Part shown: positions 10,041 through 60,789 of the stretch, piece after piece | How positions within the stretch are numbered: position 1 is the first letter of the stretch | Layout: the number at the start of each line of letters is the position of its first letter | Source: Sceloporus undulatus | Lineage: Eukaryota > Chordata > Lepidosauria > Squamata > Phrynosomatidae | Assembly: GCF_019175285.1 (NCBI RefSeq) | Contig: NC_056527.1 | Coordinates: forward strand, 17,885,986-17,949,985 | Direction: 5' to 3' | DNA length: 64,000 bases | Notes under the pieces: model-generated | Seen by the model: only the letters and a program-made list of their open reading frames with translations | What the model was told of the DNA's origin: nothing | The model's database searches: none | Translations under genes and position numbers: made by a program

Positions 10041-10389
10041 CCTGTTAACCTTAGTGTCACTATCATTGCAAGCGCTATGCTATCATTACTACGAATACAG
10101 TATAGGCATCATTCTTGTTATTCCTTGGGGCTGATCATGCTTCCCACTCCGGCCCCCTCTTCTCTCTCGCTCTCCTTCCTTGTAGATGGAGGCTTTCTAG
10201 TCTATTAAAACATCGTCATCATTACTGCTACTACTACTACTGTTATCGTTATTATTCCTTTGGGCTCGTGCTCCCTCTCTTTCTGTCTCCTTCCATGTCT
10301 CTGTAGGCTCTCTGGCCTGTTATCATTGTTATCATCCTTATTCTTCTGGGCCCCATCTCTCTCGCTCTCGCTCTCTCTCCTTCGGTGTA

Positions 10390-10755
10390 CAGTTGGCCCT
10401 CCTCCACATTTGCAGCATTGAGTTTTCAGCCTTTGATTATTTGCAGATTTGACTAATATGTTCTCTCTAGGTCCTCCAACACAACTCTTCCAGAAGCTGG
10501 CCATGGAGCTGTGCTGGAGTTCCTAGAGAAAACACTTTTCTAGGCATTTGCAGGGCCTCCAGCATGAGTCTCTGATCAAGTTCTGGCAGGTGTTGGCCAT
10601 AGAGTTGCACTGGAGGCCCTGAAGGCTTCTAGAGACATGTTCTCTCAGGTAAAAAGAATAGTGGTTTTCTATTTGCAGTTTCCCCCATCTCCCAGTGGCC
10701 AGGCACCCCTGACCCCAGTGAATGTGGAGGAACCACGGCATATGCAGACTCTTTG
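10390..10755. mobile_element. Tc1/mariner-like MITE (CTCCAG-repeat family), fairly complete
   Basis: The ends CAGTTGGCCCTCCTCCACAT and GTGAATGTGGAGGAACC are roughly complementary. Internal units repeat TAGGTCCTCCAACAC, GGAGTTCCTAGAGAAAAC and GGCCATAGAGTTGCACTGG. Confidence 0.7.
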
Positions 10756-10762
10756 GCCTCTC

Positions 10763-10790
10763 ATCATCATCATCATCATCATCATCATCC
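10763..10790. repeat. (ATC)n microsatellite
   Basis: A run of catcatcatcatcatcat directly after the MITE. Confidence 0.85.
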
Positions 10791-11159
10791 CGACATGTCA
10801 TGATATAGTCCTTCTCTCTTTCTTCTGTATACATGCAGGCTGTCTGGCCTGTTGTTGTTATTCTTTGGGCTCCCCTTCACCACCCTCCTTCGGGGATGGA
10901 TTGGGCACCAGCCTCTCATGCTGTGGTCCTCTCCAGTTGTCAGCCCTGCCTGAATCACTCTTTTTTACCCCCTTTTGCTCTTTCTCTCTGTCCTTCCGTG
11001 TGTATGCAAACTAACGTTTTTATCATTATACAGTATCATTGTTCTTTTTTCTTCCCTCTCAACGCTCTCCTTTGGGAACAGATCAAACACTGTTATGTCT
11101 ATACAGTCACTATACAGTTCTTCCCAGTTACCAGTTTGTGGCCCGCCCTTATTCTTCCT

Positions 11160-11690
11160 CTCTGTGTTGTTGTTGTTGTTAACTGTCTTCAGGTCACCCC
11201 CAACTCATGGCAATGCTGTGGATAAGAGCTCTCTATCCCTCCCTATCCTCAGCCACTGCCTAGGTCCTGTAGATTCAGACCTATGACCTCCCTAATTGAG
11301 TCTAGCCATCTGGCTTTCAGTGTTCCTCATTTTATACATCCCTCTACCTTTTCTAGCATTATTGTTTTTCCCCCCAATGAGTCATGCCTTCTCATGATAT
11401 GAACAAAGAATAACAGCCTCAATTTGATCATCTTGTCTTCTAGGGAGAGTTCAGGCCTGAGATGTTCATGGACCCATTTGTTTGTCTTTCTGGCTGTCAC
11501 CAGTATCCTCAGCACTCTTCTCCATCACTACATCTCAAATGAATTGGTTTTATTCGTGTCCACTTTCTTCACAGTCCAACTCTCACATCTGTACATGATG
11601 ATGCGGAATACATTGGCTTAACTAATACTGTTTGGTCTATGGCTTCTGGTTTGTTTTCATTTTAGTCCATATAGTGGGATCAAAAGTGGT
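11160..11690 (-). mobile_element. RTE-BovB LINE 3' fragment
   Basis: Read on the minus strand it encodes BovB ORF2 C-terminal motifs such as HLRPELSLEDKMIKLRL and HIMRRHDSLGGKTIMLEK. It is a degraded copy in CUL2 intron 1, in antisense orientation to the gene. Confidence 0.85.
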
Positions 11691-11839
11691 GGTTGTAGGA
11701 ATCTTGAGAGTAGAAAGTCCAACGTACTTGTAGAACTATAGCATTATCATACAGGTTTATTTTCTGCTGTCCTTGAGGACCAGATTAATTCATTTTAAGT
11801 TATGAGTGGGTAGATTTTGATTGAACATTAAAATATTTT

Positions 11840-12020
11840 TTGACAGATTTGGCAATGGAATCAATTACCTAAAGAGGTGGTGGGGTCTCCTTCTATAGGC
11901 ATCTTCAGAAAGAGGCTGGACAGCTACCTGCTGGGGATGCTCTCACTAGAGTTCCTGCATTTAACAGGAGGGTTGAACTCAGTAGCTGATGAAACCCCTT
12001 CCAGCTGTGTGATTCATTAC
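11840..12020 (+). mobile_element. CR1-type LINE 3' fragment
   Basis: CCTAAAGAGGTGGTGGGGTC, AAAGAGGCTGGACAGCTACC, AGGGTTGAACTCAG and CCTTCCAGCTGTGTGATTC follow the order of the amniote CR1 3' end. Confidence 0.8.
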
Positions 12021-12390
12021 CTCCATTATCTCAGCAACACAAACTAGATAAAGTTGAACTGAAATGGTTACTATGCAAAACAGTTAGCTGCAGTTTGTTT
12101 ACAATTTGTCTCCAGAGAAACCCTGAACCTTACAAATGTCTTCTACACTCTTCACTTTGACTGCAGTGTCCACCAGGCAACTGATAAAAAGGGATAAAAT
12201 TCAGAGACATGGGTGTGTTAGTCTGGAATATCAGTTTGCAAAGGGATCCTGTAACACAGTGGTTCCCAAACTTTGGCCCTCCAGGATGTAGAGAGATCTT
12301 GTGGCACCCTTGAGACTAACTGAAATAATGAAGTTGGCAGCCTGAGCTTTCATAGACTTCAGTCTACTTCCTCAGCTGAGGTGCTACCAG

Positions 12391-12392
<2 letters not shown>

Positions 12393-12429
<37 letters not shown>

Positions 12430-12430
12430 T
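12393..12430. repeat. (ATC)n microsatellite
   Basis: At least twelve tandem atc units inside the unclassified repeat. The long poly-Met frame on the minus strand is an artefact of it. Confidence 0.9.
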
Positions 12431-12453
12431 CTGTACATACTGATTCTATAGAC

Positions 12454-12641
12454 CAGGAGTCCTCAAACTTCAGCCCTCCAGATGTTTTGGACTTCAGCTC
12501 CCAGAATCCCACATCATTGGCCAAGCTGACAAGGGAGGCATTATAAGGTAGGAAGGAAATTTGCATGTGTGCGGTGATTGGCTGAGGCTTCTGGGAGATG
12601 AAGTCCAAAACACCTGGAGGGCTGGAGTTTGAGGACCCCTG
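12454..12641. mobile_element. hAT-type MITE with exact 8-bp target duplication
   Basis: It starts CAGGAGTCCTCAAACTTCAG and ends GAGTTTGAGGACCCCTG. It is flanked on both sides by CTATAGAC (12446-12453 and 12642-12649). It interrupts the repeat motif TGATTCTATAGACTAACATG. Confidence 0.92.
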
Positions 12642-12856
12642 CTATAGACTAACATGACTATATCTTTGAATTTGGTCCTCCAGTGGGTTTTTTGGACTTC
12701 AACTCCCAGAAGCCCCTGCCAGGTTGGCCAACTGTCAGGAATTCTCGGAGCTGGAGTCCAAAACATTTGGAGGACCAAAGTCTGGGAATCACTATTGCAG
12801 CATTTTTTAACTTTAACTGAGCAAAAGATGTTGTAGTATAAGCTTTCATAGATTTA

Positions 12857-13074
12857 GATCCAAAACACACTGCAGAAATAATCCAGTTTGAGACTATTTT
12901 AACTGCCCTGGCTCAGTTCTAGGAAATTCTGGGAATTGTAGTTGTAGCCCCAGAGCTCTCTGGCAGAGAAGGCTAAATGTCGCACAAAACCACAGTTCCC
13001 TGAATTCCCTAGCATAGAGCCATGTCAGTTAAAACAGTCTCAAAGTGGATTATTTCTGCAGTGTGTTTTGAACC
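12857..13074. mobile_element. PIF/Harbinger-like palindromic MITE
   Basis: The ends are GATCCAAAACACACTGCAG and CTGCAGTGTGTTTTGAACC, with inner arms AATAATCCAGTTTGAGAC. It is flanked by TTA (12854-12856) and TTG (13075-13077), a 3-bp duplication with one change. It is inserted in the unclassified repeat, between TAAGCTTTCATAGAT and GTCTACTTCTTCAGATG. Confidence 0.85.
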
Positions 13075-13564
13075 TTGGTCTACTTCTTCAGATGTGTGGC
13101 GTGAACTGGAAGAACCTTTATAATCAGATGGTATGAATAGCCACAACTTGTGGGTGTGGTAATGAAGTGACAAGTTCAGTTTTAACTTTGGTCCTTGGGG
13201 AACTAGGGTATGAGGACAGATGTTGCCTAAGGCCAGGGTTGGTGGATGACAAATACAAATAGTGGAGGGAATTTTGGAATGTGTATGGGCAGGTTGGGAG
13301 CCAGAAAGGAGATTTGTTCATCTGTCCAAGAGCGTCCTTATAAAGCTGTGGTGTTAGCCAATATTATAATATATATTTTATATGTAGTGTGCCAGGAACC
13401 TATTATTTCTGTTTCTTGGCCTGTCCACTTTATCCTATCTCCTTTCTGGTTCTCAGCCTTTGGCCCACAACAACCCTAGTTAAAACTGAACTTCTTACCT
13501 CATCATCATACCCACAAGTTTTGCATTTCTATGGCTATTCATATACAATGCTCTCTAAATTATC

Positions 13565-13894
13565 TGGGGTTAGGAGCACAAGTCCCCTGTGAAAGTGGGA
13601 AAACAGCAAATAAAATAACCACTTTTTTAAAAACCCAAGAGAATGCTTTTCTAGGAATCTCTAGGTCCTCCAGCACATCTCTGTGGTCAACATCAACCAG
13701 AGGTTGACCATAGAATCATGCTGGAGGACCTACAAATGCCTAGGAAACTGTTTTCTTTAGGAATCGCTAGGTCCTCCAGTGTGTCTCTATGGTCAACTTC
13801 CAGCTGAGTCACTCTGGAGGACCTAGAGATTCCTAGAGAGAATATATCAATTAAATTCACGAATAAGCAAAACTGTGAATGTGGAGGGCCGACT
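13565..13894. mobile_element. Tc1/mariner-like MITE (CTCCAG-repeat family), reverse orientation
   Basis: It ends GAATGTGGAGGGCCGACT next to TA (13895-13896). Internal units include TAGGTCCTCCAGCACATC and ATTCCTAGAGAGAATAT. The left end is weaker. Confidence 0.7.
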
Positions 13895-13986
13895 ATAGTC
13901 CTTCCTGGGCAAGAGTTAATTTCATGCACTTAAGGAAGTGGACCAAGTCTAGGAAAGCATATGCTACAATGTCTTTCACTCAGTTA

Positions 13987-14196
13987 GGGCCAACACCCAC
14001 TGCAGAAATAATCCAATTTGAGGCCACTTTAACTGCCCATGCTCAACACTAGGGACTTCTGGGAACTTTAGTTTTCTGAGACTTCTCATCTCTGGTACCA
14101 CAACAAACTACAGTTCCCACAATTCCTTAACATTGAGCCAGGGGGGATAGTTAAAGCAGTCTCAGACTGGATTATTTCTGCAGTGTGTTTTGGTCC
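13987..14196. mobile_element. PIF/Harbinger-like palindromic MITE with exact TTA duplication
   Basis: It runs from GGGCCAACACCCACTGCAG to CTGCAGTGTGTTTTGGTCC, flanked by TTA at 13984-13986 and 14197-14199. The host repeat TTTCAGTTAGTCTCAAAG is split exactly at its TTA, which gives the empty site within the same window. Confidence 0.92.
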
Positions 14197-14899
14197 TTAG
14201 TCTCAAAAGTGCTACAAAATGCCTTTGCATACTGTCACCATTGTATTCCTGTTGTGGTAGATTTGTAAGTAAGGTACAATTACATCAATAAACCTCTTCA
14301 CTGTTTTCCAGGAGCCTGAAGATCTTCAAAAATTATCAGAGACTGTAATGAATAATGTATCACCTGTAGGTAATCTAGGACAGTGCTTGTCAAACAATTG
14401 GATATGGAAGACTGGCAATTAGTTTTTTCCCATGTGCCAGGGACTGGTACCCTACTTGTGCCTCTAATCTAATTTTTTTCCTGAAAATTTACTAGGGACT
14501 AGTCCCTGGGCCATCACTTTGAATAACACCGTTCTAGGAAATTTACCAGAACACTTCTTGGAAATGGTGTACAAATTATATACCATAACATGGGAATACA
14601 ATATCCTTATTTCTAATCAGGAACTGGGAGTTGGAACAAAAATATGTGACATTTTTTTACAAAACATTTATCTCCAGAAAGCTACACCTTTCAGATTTGG
14701 AAAATTTTCATGTACAAAAATTCCTGCTGGATGTATGCTGAGAACACTTACCACTTTTACTTTAAATGCTTTTCAGAACCTCTTTTTCAGAAAGTGTCAC
14801 TTTTTGATAGTTCTTTTGTACCTTACAATTGTCACATTGACCTATTTCCTGATCTCAAATACATCTCTCTTCACTGGTTAAGGAAGAAGCTGAAAAATA

Positions 14900-15286
14900 C
14901 AGTGCTAGGGTTTGGTTCCAGGATCCCTGTAGACACTCCATGGATGCTCAAGTCCCATTATGTACAGTCGCCCCTTCTTTTTTTGTGGGGGATCCGTTCC
15001 GCTTATATTCAAGAGTTTCGCTTATATTCAAGCCCCACTGGCTTGAATATAGGTATGGGCGCACACCCATTCCCCCTCCATTCATCCCTCGTGCATAAGT
15101 GAGGAATGCAAGTCTGAAGACCACGAGAATGGAGGGAGGACTACAGTGGTGTAATAAAATGGTGTCCCTTATATAAATAAAATGACAAAATCAAGGTTTT
15201 CTTTTTGAATTTTTAAAAAAAATATTTTCAAGCCATGAATGGTTGAATCTATAGATGCAGAAACTGTGGATGCAGAGGGCCAGCTG
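14900..15286. mobile_element. Tigger-like MITE, interrupted by another TA-flanked element
   Basis: It starts CAGTGCTAGGGTTTGGTTCC after TA (14898-14899) and ends GAGGGCCAGCTG before TA (15287-15288). The body shares AAAATGGTGTCCCTTATATA and ATATTTTCAAGCC with the copies at 21461 and 33473. An insertion occupies 14965-15141. Confidence 0.85.
14965..15141. mobile_element. TA-flanked MITE nested in the Tigger-like copy
   Basis: It starts CAGTCGCCCCTTC and ends GAATGGAGGGAGGACT, with TA on both sides (14963-14964 and 15142-15143). It contains direct repeats of CTTATATTCAAG. Confidence 0.8.
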
Positions 15287-15748
15287 TACAACTATAACTG
15301 AGTTATGTGTTTCTTTCTCTTTTTTTTAATTACATAAATCTAAATCATGCTTGTAAGTACTTTTATTGGCTTTTCCTCTGTCTTCATATGCCCATGTTTT
15401 TAATGTTCTCTGGACATTAAGGGCATATGCTGGAGACAGGGTGGTACGTAATAACTGTGAAACAAACGCAGCAATACTTTACATATGGTGTCCAAGCAGT
15501 TACCTAAATGCAGACGTAATCATGTTATGCAGTGGAATCTAAATCACCAAAACAGCTAACTAGTGCAGTTCTCAAAAAAAAGCTAATGATAGCTTTACAG
15601 TTAAGTTGTTTTAAACAGCAGGCTACTTCATCAGGTTTATGAAGGTGGCAGAGTTGCATACATGGCTAAATGTAAATAATTACTCACACTCCTAAGTCTG
15701 TGAAAATATATAAGCAACTTAAATTCTCAACACCATTCATATAGTCTA

Positions 15749-15951
15749 GGGGTTCCCAAATTTTTTGACTTGTAGAGCTCTTTTTAGAATCAGTTTCTAT
15801 GGCGGAGCCCCTAAGACGCCTATCCTATGTCTTACAAGTTAATGGTGTTTAGTAGTGTTATTTTTGTTTCTTATTCTTTAATTTCATTCAATTTTTATTT
15901 CTTTCATTTTCCTGGAGCGGCTGCGGAGCACCTGAGAAGTGCACTCCTGAT
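15749..15951. mobile_element. hAT-type MITE with exact 8-bp duplication
   Basis: It starts GGGGTTCCCAAATTTTTTGA. Both flanks read ATAGTCTA (15741-15748 and 15952-15959). The right end is diverged. Confidence 0.75.
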
Positions 15952-15959
15952 ATAGTCTA

Positions 15960-16670
15960 TATTTTTATTTTCGTTACTTCTATATTTCTGTTTTCTACAT
16001 TACTATTTGCAACTGTGTCATGTATCTGCATTATATATCTGCCCATGATATCATGCACAATGGACCTGGCAATCCACCTACCAGGAAGGACCCCTTTCCC
16101 TCAGTTCTTGGACAGCTGGCAATTTTCCAAGGCTTAGGATAAGACAGTATGTGAAAGGTGTGTATAAAGTGTGCATACCTAAGGAAGGAAGGAGCATGTT
16201 TTTAGGACTGTTTTACAGATCATATTTTTCCCTTTGAGCTGTCAGAATAAAATCATGAACACCATTCCTTCTTTCCCCATCCCTCATATTTCCTGCAGGG
16301 ACTATGTCACTATAACAAGATAAGATGCTGGCCAATGGATTTCAGAGACTTAACAGTAGAGGATAGATTTAGCAACGGTTACAGATCATGATGGCTAATG
16401 CAGCCTCTGCATTAAATGTCTCTATAGTTTTGATTACTAGGAGGTAGAAATAAATAAAAAGGAATAATCTTTACCATTAACCTGTTGAACTTGTTGGCTA
16501 CCAAGAAACATTTAGCTGGCTTTAGGGTGTTCTCTAGATGAACCATTACTGTTATTTTCATATTTGTGTATTTCCTCTTGAGTTCTTTCTTTACTTCTAT
16601 AAACAGTTATTTCTCTTTAAAATAGTGTAGAGATTACTGCCTTGAATCTAGACATAGATGCACCTTCAGT
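15960..16670. other. CUL2 intron 1 sequence, nothing recognised
   Basis: AT-rich intronic DNA with no clear repeat or conserved segment. Confidence 0.5.
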
Positions 16671-16674
16671 AGAC

Positions 16675-16962
16675 TATGGGAACGAAGCACATCGGTAGCT
16701 CAAAGCCACTTCTGGCCACTTCAGCCCCAGTCGGCCCCTGATCATCCCAGGGCTGTGGCACCTGGAAGCTGTGGGCCCAACGCCGGATGCTGCTACAGTC
16801 CTCAACAGGCCCCTGGCAAGGAGCGGCTTTTTGCCACTCCTTTTTTGGCTGGGTTCAGGCTGCCTTAGGCAGCTGCAGAGCAACCTCCGGGCAATCTGCA
16901 TGCCGCACCCCCAAAGGTGCCAGAATCCTCATTTTTGGCCTGTCTGTTTTGGGCCTGTAATA
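16675..16962. mobile_element. GC-rich MITE of the GACAGGCC family
   Basis: The right end TTTTTGGCCTGTCTGTTTTG matches the 6880-7064 element. The body is GC-rich, with GAAGTGGC near 16710. The left end is poorly kept. Confidence 0.6.
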
Positions 16963-17059
16963 ACCTACCATAAGTACTACTGATTTCAACAGATATGTCT
17001 CAAGTGTAATTAAATGTGAATCTAGCCTGTTGTGTTTGAGAATGAAATAAGTATTCATT

Positions 17060-17865
17060 CCTGTGCCATGGGTATTAAAACACAGTAAAATCTAACAAAA
17101 CCATCATGAACTCTTTAAGAAAAGGAGAATTATGAACATTTCAAAGGAATTATTCATTCATAATCAGAGCTTCCATTTGATCAGGGTTTGAAACCAGGCA
17201 GTGCATTGGTTTCCAGAGAGGAGAAGCAAATACATGCTCATCAGTTGGAATCAGTCTCTTAACTACCACTAAGGGAGATCCAGGTTTGCATCTTCAGTGT
17301 TAATGCAAATACTGACTGCATTCACTTAAATGTAGGGTTTTTTTTTTAAAAAAAAGTTAATGTACAAACAGTTTTATGTGCACTTTACATTTTCAGTTCA
17401 ATAATTTGGCTTCATTGTTCTCATTGTTGACTTCCTTTAAAATCTTGAATGTTCAAAGTGTCTGTTGGATTTCAATTTCTATTTCAATACATAAATAGAA
17501 CCAATTACAATAGATTTTCCCAGTATTATGCTATTTTGTGTGTTTTCCTTGCCTGTCTTGACTAATTTGAAATTTATGTGATTTCTTCCCATGAAATCTT
17601 CATGATGAGTCAAGATGCTTGTATGAGTGGTCTGTGATTCTTTCTTACCTTTGCCATTTGTAGCATGTGTGTCAACAATGTGGAGTTCTGAATAATCCTT
17701 AAATTACCAAGCAGAATATTGCTGTTATGCAAGGGAAGTACTATAGAGCAGACTTTCAAAATCAAGGATTACCAAAGAGTACCAGCAACAGCCCACTGCT
17801 AGGACATATGTTTGGAGGACATAACTTAACAAATTATAAATAAGCAAAGGTGTTCAGTGGGGAAA
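17060..17865. other. CUL2 intron 1 sequence, nothing recognised
   Basis: AT-rich stretch with a poly-T/poly-A junction near 17340-17356. No repeat family is evident. Confidence 0.5.
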
Positions 17866-17868
17866 GAG

Positions 17869-18070
17869 AGCCAGTGTAGTGTAGTGGTTTGAGAGTATTA
17901 GCTTACAATCCTAGAAAAAGCCCACTGGGTGACATTGATAAAGTCACAATCTCGACCTTAGAGGAAGACAATGCAAACACCCTCTGAACAAATCTTGCCA
18001 AGAAAACTCTTATAGGTTCACCTTAGAGTTGTCATAAATCAGAAACAACTTCAAGGCACCCAACAGCAAC
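17869..18070 (+). mobile_element. ACA/Sauria-type SINE just upstream of CUL2 exon 2
   Basis: It starts CCAGTGTAGTGTAGTGG (A-box region), has AACAAATCTTGCCAAGAAAA, and ends CTTCAAGGCACCCAACAGC. Its 3' end is about 100 nt before the exon 2 acceptor. Confidence 0.85.
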
Positions 18071-18170
18071 ACATTCAAAGGAGAAAAGTTGAATGTTAGG
18101 GCTGTTTTTACAGCTAGCGTTACTTCTGTGATCTGTAAAACTAAAAATGTACAATTTTCTCTCATTACAG

Positions 18171-58877
<40,707 letters not shown>

Positions 58878-59345
58878 GGTTAATACCCTGCAGATCTGGT
58901 TGTACGGAGATCATTGCTGTCACTGCTTGGTGTGTCCTGTGGGGGAAAAAAGCAGGCCTGTTGTGCCTCCATAATTGGTCACTTGGCAGCCCCTGTTTTT
59001 TCTGCTGTTTACAACATCACCAGTGCCACGTCATGAGCGTCAATGAAAAAAAAGCCTATAGATATTCCAAGCCCATGTCATGACATTTCTTGAAACTTTA
59101 CTAAGAGAGAGTGAATGAAGTCTTGCTGACATGTGGAAATTTTGGTTGGATACCATGCTTCCCCCTTCACCCCCTCCATCCCCCCCACGTTTGCAGTTGA
59201 TGTTTTTTAATGTATCTTAAAAGACAAATGTTAAAACAGACTAAATATTGTAATATGCCAGATAACATAATAATTGTATCTACATTAAAATGTAAAAAGA
59301 TGATGATACCGCTGCTTGTCAAATAAATAAAAGAAATGGAATATA
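58878..59345 (+). other. CUL2: CUL2 3' untranslated region
   Basis: This is the A/T-rich sequence from the stop codon to the probable cleavage site. No transposon is recognisable in it, unlike the flanking DNA. The right edge is estimated from the polyadenylation signals and the GT-rich stretch after them. Confidence 0.75.
59322..59331 (+). terminator. Polyadenylation signals (overlapping AATAAA)
   Basis: Two overlapping AATAAA hexamers (59322-59327 and 59326-59331) lie about 445 nt past the stop. A GT-rich element (ttgtgtggcttg) begins about 15 nt later, a standard cleavage and polyadenylation arrangement. Confidence 0.8.
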
Positions 59346-59875
59346 TTGTGTGGCTTGACTTTGATTCAAAAGTAAAGATTCTGTGAAGGAGTACTTCTAA
59401 AAAATTTTACTGTCCCCTTAGCACATCCACAGCCAAGGCCTTTGAATTTTAATTCAGAAGCAAGGTGCATTTTGCCCAACTGCATTTAGGTGAACATGGA
59501 AGTAGATTCTGTAGTTCTGTTCAAACAGCTGATCCTGCTTGGTTACATTGTTCAAGACAGGCGAGTCTTTAACAAGAGAGTTCTGATTTTCTGGGAAAAT
59601 AATTTAGGCTCTTTTTCCATAATTTTGCCTGGCGTTAAAATAATTGGTTACCTGAATGTGATACAGATAATCGAACTATGATCTGAATTCTGTCATAAGG
59701 TAGGAATGGCCAAAAGAAGATGCCCATCAGTTCCTGGTGCTTGTTTGTTTTCTGAAGGATGCCTCAATTGCAATTTAAGAAGGAAAATCAAAGAATTGTC
59801 TCTGTGAGTCCACAGCTATATGCAAAAATGTTACTGTGAGCTTGGCTGTGCATGTGAGAACTAGTAGCCATTTAC
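59346..59875. other. Intergenic stretch downstream of CUL2
   Basis: No recognised gene or repeat. An open frame at 59490-59681 has no familiar motif. Confidence 0.45.
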
Positions 59876-60066
59876 TGTAGCGATTAGTGTAATGGGACAT
59901 GAAACCCACTGGGTGACCTTGGACAGGTCACATACTCTCAGCCTCAGAGGAAGGCAGTGACAAACCTCCTCTGTACAAATCTTGCCAAGAAAACCCCATG
60001 ATAAGTTTACCTTAGAGTCATAAGTCACAAGCCATAAGTCACAAGCAACTTGAAGGCACACAACAC
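59876..60066 (+). mobile_element. ACA/Sauria-type SINE
   Basis: It has CCCACTGGGTGACCTTGGAC, AAATCTTGCCAAGAAAACCC and CTTGAAGGCACACAACAC. A short tandem duplication (CATAAGTCACAAGC) lies near 60025. Confidence 0.85.
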
Positions 60067-60274
60067 ACATATCACCTTGAACAAAGGTTTTATGTTTACT
60101 GACTGAAAGAGCCTTGGAGATGTTTTAGCCAAGATTGTCTTTAATATCTCCTACTCAGTCCTATTAAAATAATGTGATATCAATTTTTCTGTCTCCAAAA
60201 TAAAATGGAGACCAGCTGTAAACATTGAACACGCAAACCCTTTCTTTAGGACAAAATCAATCAATCTGATTCAT

Positions 60275-60772
60275 GGCCCGATATAGACGGGCAAAATGGT
60301 GATACTAGGGTTAGGTAGCGCGCACCATCTGCACGCTCCCTAACCTTACTCTGTGGAGGCAATGGCATCATGGTGGTCTCCCATCCACACGGGTTGCCAT
60401 GACACTGGTGCCACCACTGAGCACCCAAACATGACACAGGAAGTGGCGTCATGATGGCACCACTTCCTGATTGCGGCGCCGCAAGAAAGGAGCTGCTCTT
60501 TTTGTTGCGGCACCACAAGCTTCATTCCCGCGCAGCAACCAGACAGCCGCGGGAACGAAGCCATGGGACTTTCTCCCATGGCTGCACCTGTCGGGGTGTC
60601 CTGGGACATGAAGCCTCAACGACATTCCTTTTTGGGACCATGGAGAAGCAGCTTTTTCCTGAAAAGTGCTGGATTGGGGCCTCTAGGCTGCCGGTGAGGT
60701 TGCCCTGCTCCCAACCCAGTGAGAAAAGGGGCAGGTGCAGGCCGCACCTGAAGGGGCGGTCTATACCACGCC
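60275..60772. mobile_element. GC-rich PIF/Harbinger-like MITE with TCA flanks
   Basis: It starts GGCCCGATATAGACGGGC and ends GGGGCGGTCTATACCACGCC. TCA occurs at 60271-60273 and 60773-60775. The body has paired segments such as GGCGTCATGATGGCACC. Frames inside it are composition artefacts. Confidence 0.75.
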
Positions 60773-60789
60773 TCAGTTTCAGTATATCC

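Larger units (their letters stand above)
9100..10050. promoter_or_regulatory. CpG island, probable CUL2 promoter
   Basis: The stretch is GC-rich with many undepleted CpGs, in sharp contrast to the AT-rich surroundings. It holds an NRF1-type site (9335-9345), ETS-like cores such as CGGAAG near 9411, GC boxes, and two good + strand donors (9624 and 9836). There is no TATA box near those donors, which fits a housekeeping promoter. It is the nearest island upstream of the CUL2 start codon. A long minus-strand open frame through it is best explained by GC-rich composition. Confidence 0.75.
12285..12672. mobile_element. Unclassified interspersed repeat inside the hAT MITE
   Basis: It contains TTGAGACTAACTGAAA, GAGCTTTCATAGACTTCAG, CTACTTCCTCAG, an (ATC)n run, and then GACTAACATGACTATATC. 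It belongs to the family also seen at 128-235 and 41262-41380. It is itself interrupted by another hAT MITE at 12454-12641. Confidence 0.65.
12256..12798. mobile_element. hAT-type MITE interrupted by a second repeat
   Basis: The outer ends are CAGTGGTTCCCAAACTTTGG on the left and CAAAGTCTGGGAATCACT on the right. The body is split at TTTGGCCCTCCAG (about 12272-12284) and resumes at TTTGGTCCTCCAG (about 12675). That 13-bp duplication suggests the inserted repeat came with a long target duplication. Confidence 0.75.

Noticed and set aside
14519-15102. Open frames in CUL2 intron 1
   Set aside because: No known motifs, and the right part overlaps nested MITEs.
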